A DNA stretch of 64,000 nucleotides from Metamycoplasma arthritidis (GCF_900660715.1 NZ_LR215047.1:496001-560000), one strand, 5' to 3'; positions 34,653 to 46,124 are shown, counted from the first letter of the stretch. The notes: generated by a model not told the origin, from the sequence alone. Made by a program: numbers and translations.

Positions 34653-35998
34653 ATGAAATTAAAAGCTTTAACTCGAATTGCTGATACTTTTTATGCACCT
34701 AACGCTCTTGTGGGAAATATTAACCCACAAATGGTTCAAAGAGTCTACACTCAAGACATTAAATGAGAAGATGGCATAGTACCAAGAATAAAACCAAAAA
34801 ATATCAACAGATCAGAAATAGAAAAAACTGCTAAAATACTAAAAAATACTTTAGAAAAAAATAAAAATGTTATTGAAAAAATTGCCGGTTCTTCAGGGCT
34901 TTATCAAAAGCGATTTGAAGAATTGACAGATAATGAAAAAATATCCTTGTTCAAAAATTCAATAGATTCTTTACCATTAAGTCCAGAACAAAAAGTGGAA
35001 ATGGACAAAAAATGAATGATCCTGAATTTGTAAAGAATAATATGAAAGAGTTTTTGGATAAAACTGTTGAAAATATTATTAATCAGAAACGTGAAACAAA
35101 TTTTTGGACCAAAAATTTTAATTTAGAAGCAAAGAAACAAATCGAAATTTTAAAATCTAAAAATTACTACATAAATGATGATAAAAGTAATACTTCAAAA
35201 TTGATATATGCTGAAATACTCCAAATTCAAGAGATGCTTGGAGAATATCATGAAAAAATCAAACCTCTGTTTGATGAAATTGGACAACTTACCAAAGTAT
35301 TAAAAGGATTTAATATTGCGCAAATTACTATTGGCGTTTTAATAGCCGGACTTGCAATTTCCAATTTTTTTCTGGCAGGAACTTTGACGCCACTTATAGC
35401 TGCTCTGGGAGCTCTGTCAACAATATTAGGAACTATTCAAGTCTGGCTTGCCACCACAAGAGATTATTTACTAGAAACAAAAGAAAAAGTTAAAATAGTA
35501 ATGAAAGGACTAAAAACATTTGCAAAAGACAGAGCAATTGAAGCTGCCTTAAAAAAATTAACTGATATTTTAATGAGAAAAATGGCTGCTACAGGTGTTA
35601 AAAATGTAAGTAGTTCAATAAGCAATTTGATCGGAGCGGGCATTATAATAGGTGTGAACACTAAAGAATTACTTGATAAACAAATTAAAAATGTGGAAAT
35701 GAAAGTATTTGAAAAGACAAAGTATTTAAACAAAAGGGTTGAATTATTAAGAAAAAACAGCAAATTTGTCGTTGTAAGTGAGACGCCTCAATACGGAGAT
35801 TATAACGAAGGTGGTTATGGGGGCAAAAATCTTATATTCAGAAATTTAACCGAGGAAAAAGATTACACACTTGAAGATTTACTTGCTATGGATGAAAAAT
35901 ATTTATGAATGTTTAATTTAATAAAAGTTTACGATAAAAATAAGGGGTGATATGTAAAAACAAGACCTAATAAAATGATTGAAGACAACTTAGGTTAA
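34653..35998 (+). CDS. YNEGG-motif protein with hydrophobic core, split by a frameshift at an A6 run
   Basis: Second member of the 9801 family. The first frame (34653-35033, 126 codons) starts MKLKALTRIADTF after GAGGAAC. The second (35012-35998, 328 codons) carries the hydrophobic hairpin (ITIGVLIAGLAISNFFLAGTL, then TPLIAALGALSTILGTIQVW), a Gly-rich segment near SNLIGAGIIIGV, and the shared C-terminus YNEGGYGGKNLIFRN ... EDNLG. The frames meet at GGAC followed by six A (35007-35012). A seventh A would join them as ...MDKKMNDPEFV... into a ~448-residue protein, the same length as the 9801 protein. Either a mutation, a switch, slippage, or a base-calling error. Membrane-active function is inference. 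Confidence 0.68.
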
Positions 35999-36187
35999 TG
36001 TTTATAACTAAATTTATAAAATGTTCTCTGTTTTCGCTATTAAAAAATATTGAGTGTAAAAACGTTTATATGTCAATATGTAATTAAAATTGATTTTGGA
36101 TACTTAAAACACTTGCATTATCAAATATGGCGTTACATTTTGTTATAAATCTTTAGTTTAATTTTCATAAATTTTATAAAATAATCC

Positions 36188-36340
36188 ATGAAAAGCAAAA
36201 ATTTAGAACATATAAGCAAAATTTTAGGCGATTTAATGCTAAGAAATGTCATTCACGTCTTTATTTATTTAATACTCATCATGTGAGCTAGAAAAAACGT
36301 TAATAATTCACTCAATTTATTGAACAAACGCAAAGGATAA
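36188..36340 (+). CDS. Possible small membrane protein (50 aa)
   Basis: ATG to TAA with one UGA-Trp: MKSKNLEHISKILGDLMLRN then a hydrophobic helix (VIHVFIYLILIMWA) and a basic tail. No clear ribosome site. It may be a real small protein or the remains of a longer gene. Confidence 0.3.
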
Positions 36341-36354
36341 TAAGATAAATAATT

Positions 36355-37047
36355 ATGAAATATCTGAAAATAGCTAGTAATTTAGACTGAGTGCTTTGAT
36401 GCATATTAATTGTTATATATATTATCTTTAATCGTTTAACAGTGTGTGGTTTTTCAAAAAATTATTTCAAAATAAGAGTGCATGGTAGTAAAAAATTTTT
36501 AAATATTTATTTAATGTGAACCATTTTTTTCATTGTTTTGATAGATGCGTTTTTTGTTTTTTATTTTATACTTCTTATCTATTTGTTTGAAATTAAAAAA
36601 TATTCATATTATTCTTTTTTCTTCAGAAATTTAATTGCAGACGCATTATTAACGATGCTTATCAATATCATTTTATTTTTAGGTATTAATTTGGTTAAAA
36701 AATATAAAAAAAACCGATTTCATTATCCAAAAAGTGGAATGTTTGGTTTATGATTAAATGGATTACTTTTTAGTAAAGTGACTTGATGATCAAAAATGAG
36801 CGATTTTGATGAAAAAATAATACGGGGTCGATTAAAAGATGAAATTGAAAACATAAAAACTTTAGATGATCTTATTGGTTTACTTAGCATTATTGAAGAA
36901 AGTGAAAAAAAGTGAAAATCAAAGTTTAATAAATTTTGATACGACAAAATGTTGTTTCATATTTACGAAGAGAAATTCGATAAAATAACAATTGAAAGTT
37001 TCTTTGATTTAATAAAAGAGTTGGATCGAAAAACAAATGGAGTTTAA
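36355..37047 (+). CDS. Membrane protein with KTLDDLIGLLSIIEE tail, copy 1 (230 aa)
   Basis: Follows AGGATAA. Three to four hydrophobic segments in the first ~120 residues, the shared segment GFSKNYFKIRV between them, then KKYKKNRFHYPKSGMFG, and a cytosolic C-terminal domain with KTLDDLIGLLSIIEESEKKW and KFWYDKM. Tandem paralogue of the next gene, overlapping it by 11 nt. Several UGA-Trp codons. Sits downstream of the frameshifted YNEGG gene, as the 11159 gene does for the 9801 gene. No known family recognised. Confidence 0.68.
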
Positions 37048-37744
37048 AAAAATAATGAATTATTTTGTTATTATCAGCATGCCTTTTTGGGTCTTTGCAT
37101 CCGTGGAACTTGCGATATATCTTATTTTTTATCTCTTTATTGTCTATGGTTTTTCAAAAAATTATTTCAAAATCAGGATTCGTCATGATAAAAAATTTTT
37201 AAATGTTGGCTTGAATTTGACTATTTTATTTTTAATTGCGACAAATGTATTTTTCATTTTTTTATTCGTGTTTTTAATATATCAAATAATATATAAAAAT
37301 GAACTTTATATTTTTGTTTATCTAGCTTTAGACGTAGTAATAGAAACTTTGATTAACATCATTTTAATCTCGGGGATATATATAATCAAAAAATATAAAA
37401 AAGATAGGTTTTATTACCCTAGAGGTGGTGCATTCGGCAGTATTTTGATTTTTTTATTATCATGACGATTATTTATTTGACATAAAATGACTGACCATGA
37501 AGAGAAAATAATACGAGATCAATTAAAAGATAAAATTGAAGACATAAAAACTTTAGATGACCTTATTGGTTTACTCAGTATCATTGAGGAACGCGAAAAA
37601 AAATGAGATCTAAAAATTAATAGATTTTGATACGACAAAGTTATATATAATGTTTACGGTGAAAAATTCGAATGAACAACGATCGATAATGTTTTTGCAG
37701 CATTAAGCAAACATCAAGTTGATAAAAACGCAAAAGAAAATTAA
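37037..37744 (+). CDS. Membrane protein with KTLDDLIGLLSIIEE tail, copy 2 (235 aa)
   Basis: Same layout as copy 1: YGFSKNYFKIRI, IIKKYKKDRFYYPRGGAFG, then IEDIKTLDDLIGLLSIIEE and NRFWYDK. Transmembrane parts have diverged more than the cytosolic tail, which suggests the tail binds a conserved partner. Starts inside the end of copy 1 (ATGGAGTTTAA overlap). Function unknown. Confidence 0.68.
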
Positions 37745-37795
37745 AAGATAATATAGTTTTATTTAATGTAATAAATAAATATTAATAAAAAAATA

Positions 37796-37846
37796 AACCA
37801 AACTATAAATTGTGTACAAACACAAAATATAGACTTGGTTTTTTAT
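37796..37846. terminator. Bidirectional terminator between convergent genes
   Basis: AAACCAA ... TTGGTTTTTT stem with inner TATA/TATA pairing and a large loop. A-run on one side and T-run on the other serve both the plus-strand membrane gene and pyrG. Confidence 0.55.
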
Positions 37847-37854
37847 TTAATTTG

Positions 37855-39456
37855 TTAACGCTTTTTATTTTGGAGTGCCGCTTCTAAAAAGGTGGGAAAT
37901 AATTTGCCAACATTTAAAGGGCGGGTTTTGTATTCAGGATGATATTGAACACCAAAGTAAAATGGATGATTTTTAAGCTCAAATGTTTCAGCTATTTCTT
38001 TAGATTCATTAAAAGAACTAAAGTGAGCATTTTCGTCGCTAATTGCTAAAGCTATATCATAAGAAACGAAATAGCGATGTTTATGGCGTTCTTCAATTTG
38101 CTCTTTATTATAGATTTTTTTAGCTTTAGTATTAGGAAGAATATTTATTTTTCGAGAACCAATACGCACATGGTACTTATTTTCATCAAATCCAAAAATC
38201 TTAGTAGTTACAAAGAAAGCATCTTCATCTAGATCTCTAAATTCAATACTATTTGCATTCGGTTTTATTCTTCTTGCTTGTTCAACTGCCATGGCACTAA
38301 AACCTAAGCAAATTCCTAAGGTTGGAAGATTACTATCACGAGCAATTTTTGCAGCAAGAATTTCATTTTCTCACCCTTCTAAACCACTACCTGGTAAAAG
38401 CACAAGTCCATGTACATTTAATAAAATATTTTTAAGTTCATCTTCATTAATCTTGGTTGTATCAATTCACTTAAAATCAACATTAACATTTTTAGCAACT
38501 GAAGCAAAAATAATTGACTGAATAATTGACTTATATGAATCAAGGAAACTGACATATTTGCCGCACATAGCAATAGTAATTTCCTTTTTATTTTTGTTTT
38601 TTAAGGAATTTACAAATTCTTTTCATTTAGCTAAATTTACTTTGCTACGAGCTTTTATATTTAGATGTCGACAAATAATATCAGCAACATTTTTAGTATC
38701 TAAATAAAGAGGAATTTCGTAAATAACATCAAAATCAGGAACATTAATAATATTACTTTTATCAAGAAATGAAAACTTGGCAATTTTAGCACTGATATCT
38801 TCGCTAATAGGCATGTGCGATCTTAAAAAAACAATATTGGGGCTAATGCCTAAACTGCGTAATGTAGCAATAGAGTGCTGAGTTGGCTTTGATTTAAATT
38901 CTTGAGAAGATTCTAAATAAGGGACAAAACCAGTGTGAATGAAAAAGACATTTTGAGGATATAAATATTTTAGCTGTGCAATACCATAGAAATAAGGATT
39001 GCTTTCGAGATCTCCAACTGTGCCGCCGATTTCAATAATTGCAATACCAGCTTGATATTTTTTTTCAATGTTTAAAATAACATCTTGGATTTCATTAGTA
39101 AAATGTGGAACCATTTGAATTGTTTGCCCTTTGAAATCACCATTATTTTCTTTTTCGAGCAATTTTCTAAAAAGTTTCCCTGATGTAAAAGAAGAGTCGC
39201 ATGTTAGATTTGTGTCCATAAATCTTTCATAGTATCCAAGATCTAAATCAGTTTCTGTACCATCATCAGTAACAAAACACTCTCCATGCTCAATTGGTGA
39301 AAGAATTCCAGGATTAGCATTTAAATAAGGATCAAGTTTCATTGAAAAAACTTTGAAACCTCTTTCTTTTAGCAAATATCCTACTGAAGCCGCTAACACA
39401 CCTTTGCCTAATCCACTAACAACTCCACCAGTAACGAAAATATATTTTGTATTCAT
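37855..39456 (-). CDS. pyrG: CTP synthase (533 aa)
   Basis: Makes CTP from UTP, ATP and glutamine. Start at MNTKYIFVTGGVVSGLGKGV (ATG 39456), preceded by GAGGTGAT; an upstream in-frame start lacks such a site. Synthetase domain: GGVVSGLGKG P-loop, LDPYLNANPG, GGTVGDLES. Glutaminase domain: LGICLGFSAMAVEQAR (Cys nucleophile) and VQYHPEYKTRP (His, Glu). The glutaminase block is unusual: the oxyanion loop reads LLPGSGLEG instead of PGGFG, and the Gln after GxCLGM is replaced. Length is normal. Cytosolic; convergent with the membrane genes. Confidence 0.93.
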
Positions 39457-39699
39457 TGGTAAAATCACCTCACGATTTTTAAGTCTTTTTATAATAAAAA
39501 GGATAACAAAAACTAAATAAAGAAGCATAAAATAGTTACTTGCAAGTTACTATTTTTATTTGAAAATTACTTTTTATTGAAATTGAAGCACTTTTTTTAT
39601 TTTAGATTGTTTAGATAGCTTAATTTGCTTAACATCTTCTATAATTTATAGTAGTTTAAAATTAAGTCAATATTTTTAAAAATAATGCGAGGAAAACAT

Positions 39700-41208
39700 A
39701 TGAATAAAAAGGTTATTTTAACCGTTATTGATGGATTGGGATTAAGAGATGAAGTGCAAGGAAATGCTTATTTACAAGCTTCGCATCCAACTTTCGATTT
39801 GCTTTTTTCATCATGTCCCAATAGTGTACTTGAAGCTTCGGGCGAATTTGTAGGACTTCCCAAGGGGCAAATCGGTAATAGTGAGGTTGGTCATTTAAAT
39901 ATTGGGGCAGGTCGCATTGTTTATACAGGTCTTTCTTTAATAAACAATGCCATTGATACCAAGACTTCTAAAGACAATGAAGTTTTATTAAAAGCAATTA
40001 AGGACACTAAAGAAAAAAATAAAACTTTACATTTAATGGGTTTGTTAAGTCCTGGTGGAGTGCACTCCCTAGATAGACATTTATTTGAAATTTTAGATAT
40101 GGCATATGAAAATGGACTTAAAAAGGTAAGTGTACATATTTTTGGAGATGGAAGGGATGTTAAACCTCAATCAATTTACGATTCTTTGGAAACATTAAAG
40201 CAAAAAACTAAAACGTATGGATATAAAATTTCATCAATTGCGGGGCGTTTTTATGCTATGGATCGCGACAAGATGTTTGAACGTAATCAAAAAAGCTATG
40301 ATGCTATTATTGGCAAATCATCTAACGTGATTGAAAGTTTAGATAAATATATAGAAGAACAATACCAAAACAAAATTTATGACGAATTTTTTGTGCCAGC
40401 TCAACTTAAAGACGGGCTTTTTGTTAAAGAAAATGATTCTATTATTTTCTTTAACTTCCGCCCTGATCGTGCAAGACAACTCTCACACATGTTTATAGGT
40501 TCTTCTTTATATGACTATCAAGTGGAATCTAAAGTTAAAATTGATCATTTTGTTTCACTAATGAAATATGAGGGAATTAACTCAGAAGTAGCATTTGAAG
40601 AAATGAAGGTTAATATGCCGCTTGGTGAAGTTATCTCAAAAAATAACCTAAGACAAATTAGAATAGCAGAGACGCAAAAATATGCTCACGTAACCTTTTT
40701 CATGGATGGTGGCATCGATATTCTTTATCCATTAGAAGAAAGAGTGCTAGTTGACAGTTTGAAAGTGGATTCTTTTGCTAAACATCCCCAAATGTCTGCT
40801 AAAGAAATTACCGATGCTTTATTAGAAAAAATAGACGACGTTGATTTTGTGATTATGAACTACGCTAACCCCGATATGGTGGGTCATACTGGCGATCTAA
40901 AAGCAACCATTAAAGCAATTGAAATTTTAGATGAACAGTTTAAGCGTATTCAAAAATATGTTAGTGAAAACGAAAAGAACGTCACTTGATTCATCACCGC
41001 TGATCATGGCAATGCTGAAATCACCGAGGATGAAAATGGCAACCCCGCTACTAAACACACCACAAGCCCTGTAATGTTTATTTGCAGTGATAAAACTATT
41101 AAATTAACAAATGGTAAACTAGCCGATGTTGCGCCAACTATTTTAGATTATTTAGGAATTGTAGCTCCTAAGGAAATGACTGGTAAAAGTTTGTTAAGCG
41201 AAAGCTAA
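39700..41208 (+). CDS. gpmI: 2,3-bisphosphoglycerate-independent phosphoglycerate mutase (502 aa)
   Basis: Interconverts 3- and 2-phosphoglycerate in lower glycolysis; uses two metal ions. The ATG at 39700 is chosen over 39685 because GCGAGGAAA lies just before it. Motifs: [26 protein letters not shown] with the catalytic Ser near residue 62, [29 protein letters not shown] and [11 protein letters not shown]-Trp at 40987-40989. Normal length. TATAAT at about 39640-39645. Confidence 0.95.
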
Positions 41209-41218
41209 TACCTTTATT

Positions 41219-41257
41219 AAAAAGCTAATTTCATTGATGTGGATTTAGCTTTTTTTA
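41219..41257 (+). terminator. Intrinsic terminator of gpmI
   Basis: AAAGCTAA/TTAGCTTT stem followed by seven Ts. Confidence 0.75.
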
Positions 41258-41405
41258 AATCCATTTTAACTAGCAAAGATATTAAAAATGATTCTAATCA
41301 TTAGACAATAAATTGATTTAATTTCACATAATCGTTTTTGAATTTATCTTAATATAAAGTGAAAAATTCATTTTTAATATCAAAAATAATCAAAAAGGAG
41401 AAAAT

Positions 41406-42299
41406 ATGGAAAAACGAGTTATTGAAATTTCTGAATCTAATTACACATATTTATTTTTAAATAATTTAGTTGTTAATAAAGATGGCACAAAAATAACAAT
41501 TCCTACTTCACAAATTGACACCGTGTTATTTGAAAATGATAAACTAACAATCACTTTGCCATTGATTAATGATTTGGTAGATCACGGCATTAATATCATA
41601 GTTTGTGGAAGAAATCATATGCCAAAAGCGCAAATAATTCCGTTTCAAGGATATTACAATGCAAAAATTTTGCAAAAGCAAATCAAATGAGATAACGATT
41701 TTAAAGAGCGTGTTTGACGACGAATTATCAAACTAAAAATTAGACAAACGATGGTAATGTTAGAACATCTTGCAATTTTAAGAGATGATGACAAAGTTAA
41801 GTTAGAAGATTATGCAAATTCAGTTAAAGCTTTTGATATAACGAATTGCGAAGGACATTGTGCTAAGCTAAATTTTAAAATACTATTTGGCGAAAAATTT
41901 GTTAGAAAAACTAATACAATGGAAGATACTTATAATGCGTATTTAAATTATGGATATAGCGTGTTACTTAGCTATGTTGCTCGAGCAATTTGTAGCAAAG
42001 GATATGATAATCGTTTAGGAATTTTTCATCGCAGTTATAGCAACTTCTATCCCTTGGCTTGTGATTTAATGGAACCTTTCCGTTGCATCGTTGAATCACT
42101 AGTATATAAGCATGTGCGTATTAGCCGCGGCGAGCCTAACTTTCAAGAATTTAAAGAAGAGTTATTTACAATCTTTTACAAACATTTTAACTGCCAAGGT
42201 GAAAATTTAATGCTTATTGATTGCATCGATAAATTAGTTGTCTTAGTTTTAAGTGATCATGATATTAAAGGACCTTATTTTAATTGAAGTGCAGAATAG
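41406..42299 (+). CDS. cas1: CRISPR-associated endonuclease Cas1, type II (297 aa)
   Basis: Integrase of the spacer-acquisition complex. Metal-binding residues are visible: Glu-149 in NCEGHCAKLNF, His-208 in GIFHRSYSN and Glu-223 in DLMEPFR, spaced as in type II-A Cas1. The N-terminal beta domain begins MEKRVIEISESNYTYLFLNN. AAGGAG lies 5' of the ATG. First gene of cas1-cas2-csn2; UGA-Trp at 41688, 41716 and 42286. Confidence 0.95.
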
Positions 42300-42303
42300 A
42301 TTT

Positions 42304-42612
42304 ATGCGAATTATAGTTATGTATGATGTCTCTTTTAAAGACGAAAATGATACAAAAGAATACACAAAATTTTATACTTCACTCCAAAAACTTGGTTATT
42401 ATCGAATGCAATATTCAATTTATGCAAAAACAATTTCCACTCACACTAAATATCCTTATGAAAAAGCTAAACTTATAAGCATTTTGCCAAAGAACGCCAA
42501 TGTTAGAATACTTTGTATAAGTGAACAGCAATATCAAGGTATTGAAATTCTTCGCGGCAGTAAATCCCTAAACGAAAAATACAATGACAATGAAAGGTAT
42601 ATTAAATTATAA
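42304..42612 (+). CDS. cas2: CRISPR-associated Cas2 (102 aa)
   Basis: Small ferredoxin-fold protein bridging Cas1 dimers. MRIIVMYDVSFKDENDTKEY shows the beta-1 strand and conserved Asp; GYYRMQYSIYAK is the second strand. Start chosen 4 nt after the cas1 stop. The stop TAA shares its last base with the csn2 start. Confidence 0.93.
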   Translation: MRIIVMYDVSFKDENDTKEYTKFYTSLQKLGYYRMQYSIYAKTISTHTKYPYEKAKLISILPKNANVRILCISEQQYQGIEILRGSKSLNEKYNDNERYIKL

Positions 42613-43388
42613 TGATGATAATTAGAACCAATCCTGAATGTGAAAATCCTAATTTTAAAGGAATTGTGACGATTGCCACAAGTGATAGTGATGCTTTTTT
42701 AAGAGAACTTTATTTGTGAGAAATAAACAATAATGATAATGCGGCATTTTCCATCGAGCACAAGGATATTTATCTAAAGGATTGTTTTATTTTTAGCCAA
42801 TTAACAAAAAGCTATGAACTTTTTAATTTAAGTGCCAAAAATTTTTTAACTAAGAGGATTTACGATGATGAGTTATGAGATGATAGTAAAGTCATTAACT
42901 TTAGCGTGCTTGAAAAAATTTGTGAAAATATTAACGAAAATATCGAAGAAGATTTTTTGAGAATCGAAAGCGACTTTAACAAAATGCTAAAAACATTTTT
43001 CAAAGTTAATGAAACTTCCTTACTGACAAGAGATCTATTTTTCAAATGGCTAGAAAACTACGACGAAGTTGGCCAAAAAGTAGTTATTCTTAAAAACCTC
43101 CCTTGGGTGAAAATAGAAGATCTGGTTCAGTATCTCGATAAATTTGTTTTTATAATACTAACCGATAATTTTTTTGATAATTGCATCAGGTTTGAAGCTT
43201 TAGAAACATGTGCTTTTTGAGAAAAAGGTAGACTTGTGTTAGTGCATAGTTTAAATGTAATTATTAACTGAATAGAAAAGAAAATTAATAAAAATATTGA
43301 CTTGCAAGAGGAAATAAAAAACATATTTAATTCCACTTTTGATGGAGAAAAATTATTTTTTAACTTAAAGAGCGAAGTTTTCTCGTAA
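42612..43388 (+). CDS. csn2: Csn2-like adaptation protein (258 aa)
   Basis: Starts in a TAATG overlap with cas2 (a second ATG at 42615 is possible) and ends at 43386-43388, 6 nt before the first CRISPR repeat. Position after cas1-cas2 in a type II locus and the mixed alpha/beta sequence with a long helical middle (LEKICENINENIEEDFLRIE) and late strands (VVILKNLPW, VFIILTDNFF, RLVLVHS) fit Csn2, a DNA-end-binding ring protein needed for spacer uptake. Sequence similarity is weak by eye, so the call rests largely on context. It makes the system type II-A. Confidence 0.75.
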
Positions 43389-43394
43389 AATGGC

Positions 43395-45483
43395 ACTTTT
43401 GGACTGTACAATTTTTATATAGAGTAAAGTATTTAATAGAACAATTAAACCTGATTATATACTTTTGGACTGTACAATTTTTATATAGAGTAAAGTAAAT
43501 TTGTTATCTAATAATTCAGCGATATTACTTTTGGACTGTACAATTTTTATATAGAGTAAAGTTTAACATAATCTTCAATGGGGACAAACTCCACTTTTGG
43601 ACTGTACAATTTTTATATAGAGTAAAGTATGCCATGATGATGTAACCTGTTGGTCTTAACTTTTGGACTGTACAATTTTTATATAGAGTAAAGTATTGGG
43701 AACAGCAAGAACCATAAAAATGCACACTTTTGGACTGTACAATTTTTATATAGAGTAAAGTAAATATCTACACGCTCTAAGTACTGCTTTAACTTTTGGA
43801 CTGTACAATTTTTATATAGAGTAAAGTTATTTTCAGTTCAAATTTGCTTAATACCTTACTTTTGGACTGTACAATTTTTATATAGAGTAAAGTTTAGCGA
43901 ACTTGGTAGTAAGACTAATAGACTACTTTTGGACTGTACAATTTTTATATAGAGTAAAGTAATTCAAAGATGATAACCGTAAAAAATGAGACTTTTGGAC
44001 TGTACAATTTTTATATAGAGTAAAGTATTAACTTTTGTTATGCTGTGAAAACCGTAACTTTTGGACTGTACAATTTTTATATAGAGTAAAGTTCTTAACC
44101 TTTCAGTTAATTCTGCAATTTTAACTTTTGGACTGTACAATTTTTATATAGAGTAAAGTATTTATAATAATTTTCATGCGTAAATTCCTACTTTTGGACT
44201 GTACAATTTTTATATAGAGTAAAGTTGATAGTATTGTGACATCAATCATGTAATCACTTTTGGACTGTACAATTTTTATATAGAGTAAAGTTCATTTTGA
44301 TTATATACTTGCTTCGGCATAACTTTTGGACTGTACAATTTTTATATAGAGTAAAGTTAATGATAATAACGATTATGATCTAGTTGTACTTTTGGACTGT
44401 ACAATTTTTATATAGAGTAAAGTTCAGCCAGAATTGTTTTTTAGTCAATCAGTACTTTTGGACTGTATAATTTTTATATAGAGTAAAGTCCAGCCAGCAT
44501 TACTTTTTAGTCAATCAGTACTTTTGGACTGTACAATTTTTATATAGAGTAAAGTTGATAAAACCAGTGCAAAATTGATTGGATAACTTTTGGACTGTAC
44601 AATTTTTATATAGAGTAAAGTTCGAAGTTTTCAAAATAAATCGCTCTGCCAACTTTTGGACTGTACAATTTTTATATAGAGTAAAGTGGTCACTATAAAT
44701 AACTTCAATAAAATTTTACTTTTGGACTGTACAATTTTTATATAGAGTAAAGTACGAAGCTTTTAAAGAATTGAAATTGATAAAACTTTTGGACTGTACA
44801 ATTTTTATATAGAGTAAAGTCTTTTTCTCTTTTAGCATCGGAAAAAATAAACTTTTGGACTGTACAATTTTTATATAGAGTAAAGTATAACTGTCTAAGT
44901 GGTGTTCATTAATATGACTTTTGGACTGTACAATTTTTATATAGAGTAAAGTTTTCACACTTCTTGTATTGCAGGTGATTTAACTTTTGGACTGTACAAT
45001 TTTTATATAGAGTAAAGCAAAACCAGGCCACTATATTTTTATAAAAATACTTTTGGACTGTACAATTTTTATATAGAGTAAAGCCCAAAGGATTTACAAC
45101 GGTTTTATATCCTAACTTTTGGACTGTACAATTTTTATATAGAGTAAAGCTCTTAATTCTTTTAAACTGTCTGCTTTGTTGAACTTTTGGACTGTACAAT
45201 TTTTATATAGAGTAAAGCAATATATAACCTGGATCATTAACAGGTGAGACTTTTGGACTGTACAATTTTTATATAGAGTAAAGCTTTTGCCACAAAACTA
45301 CAGGAGCTTTTGTTACTTTTGGACTGTACAATTTTTATATAGAGTAAAGCTTTTTCATTGCTACTCTAATTGGGTTTGCCACTTTTGGACTGTACAATTT
45401 TTATATAGAGTAAAGCATTTAGGATTGTATTTTTGAACTGTCCCTAAACTTTTGGACTGTACAATTTTTATATAGAGTAAGGC
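43395..45483 (+). CRISPR. CRISPR array, 32 repeats of 36 nt and 31 spacers
   Basis: Repeats begin ACTTTTGGACTG and end TAGAGTAAAGT, with starts at 43395, 43461, 43527 and so on to 45448. Spacers are 30 nt, with several of 31 and one of 32. The repeat shares the block ACTGTACAAT, at the same position from its 5' end, with what I recall of the M. gallisepticum type II repeat. This implies crRNA transcription on the plus strand, leader at the csn2 side. Repeats 1-24 end in T, repeats 25-31 in C, and repeat 32 ends AAGGC, the usual sign of the old (trailer) end. Repeat 17 has one internal C-to-T change. Spacers 16 and 17 are near-duplicates. Confidence 0.98.
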
Positions 45484-46124
45484 TTTTGGTTGAAGCAAAC
45501 TTATTGAAACCGAATAATTTTTATTTAAAGAAATCTAACTTTTTATATGTTCTTAAACTCATAATTGAAGGGTGATAAAAAACCTTTTATCTATGTTATT
45601 AGTAATCCAATCATTTGAGCAATTACAAAAATATGCCAAAAAGGGGCGAAATAGTAAAGCTCGTTTAAATTGCTTGCTTGAAACGAATTATTTGGAAACC
45701 TCAAAGTCTTTTAGTTCAATTTTGGGCCAAAAACTAATTGAACACAAAACAATTTCTTCAACTAATAAAAACGAAACTATTTCAATTTCTGAGCAAAAAG
45801 AAGATTTAATGTCGCTTAGCGATCTTAAATATAAAACGCTGATATAACAATCATTTCAACTAGTGGAGCTAAACCAATTGCTCTTAAATTACAAGCAGCT
45901 TACGATTATTTAGATTATGAGCCTTACAACCACAAAACCGAAGAATTTAAATTAAATACTAGCGTTGCTTGAGACTTTAATAAAATGAAAAAATTTCTTT
46001 TACTTCTAAAATAGCAACACATAAACAAGAAAAAATTAAGTTGGATAATGAACTTCAAAGAGTATTAGCCAAAATAAATAGTCTAGACAAAAATTATTGT
46101 TTAAGTTCTTCCCTAGAAAGAGAA
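45484..46124. other. Decayed DNA between array and cas9, no intact gene
   Basis: The longest open stretch, 45572-45847, has no ribosome site and is followed by coding-like but frame-broken sequence up to about 46015 (for example SGAKPIALKLQAAYDYLDYE in another frame). This looks like the remains of a lost gene I cannot identify. A weak repeat-like sequence at 45504-45534 may be a further, degenerated CRISPR repeat. Confidence 0.45.

Noticed and set aside
39457-39528. Upstream in-frame start for pyrG
   Set aside because: Adds an unconserved hydrophobic stretch; GAGGTGAT precedes the MNTKYIFVTGG start.
43525-45199. Minus-strand open frames inside the CRISPR array with FTLYKNCTVQK repeated
   Set aside because: These are translations of the CRISPR repeat, not genes.
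45572-45847. 91-codon open frame after the array as a new cas or accessory gene
   Set aside because: No ribosome site, no recognisable family, and coding-like sequence continues in other frames, so it looks like a gene relic.
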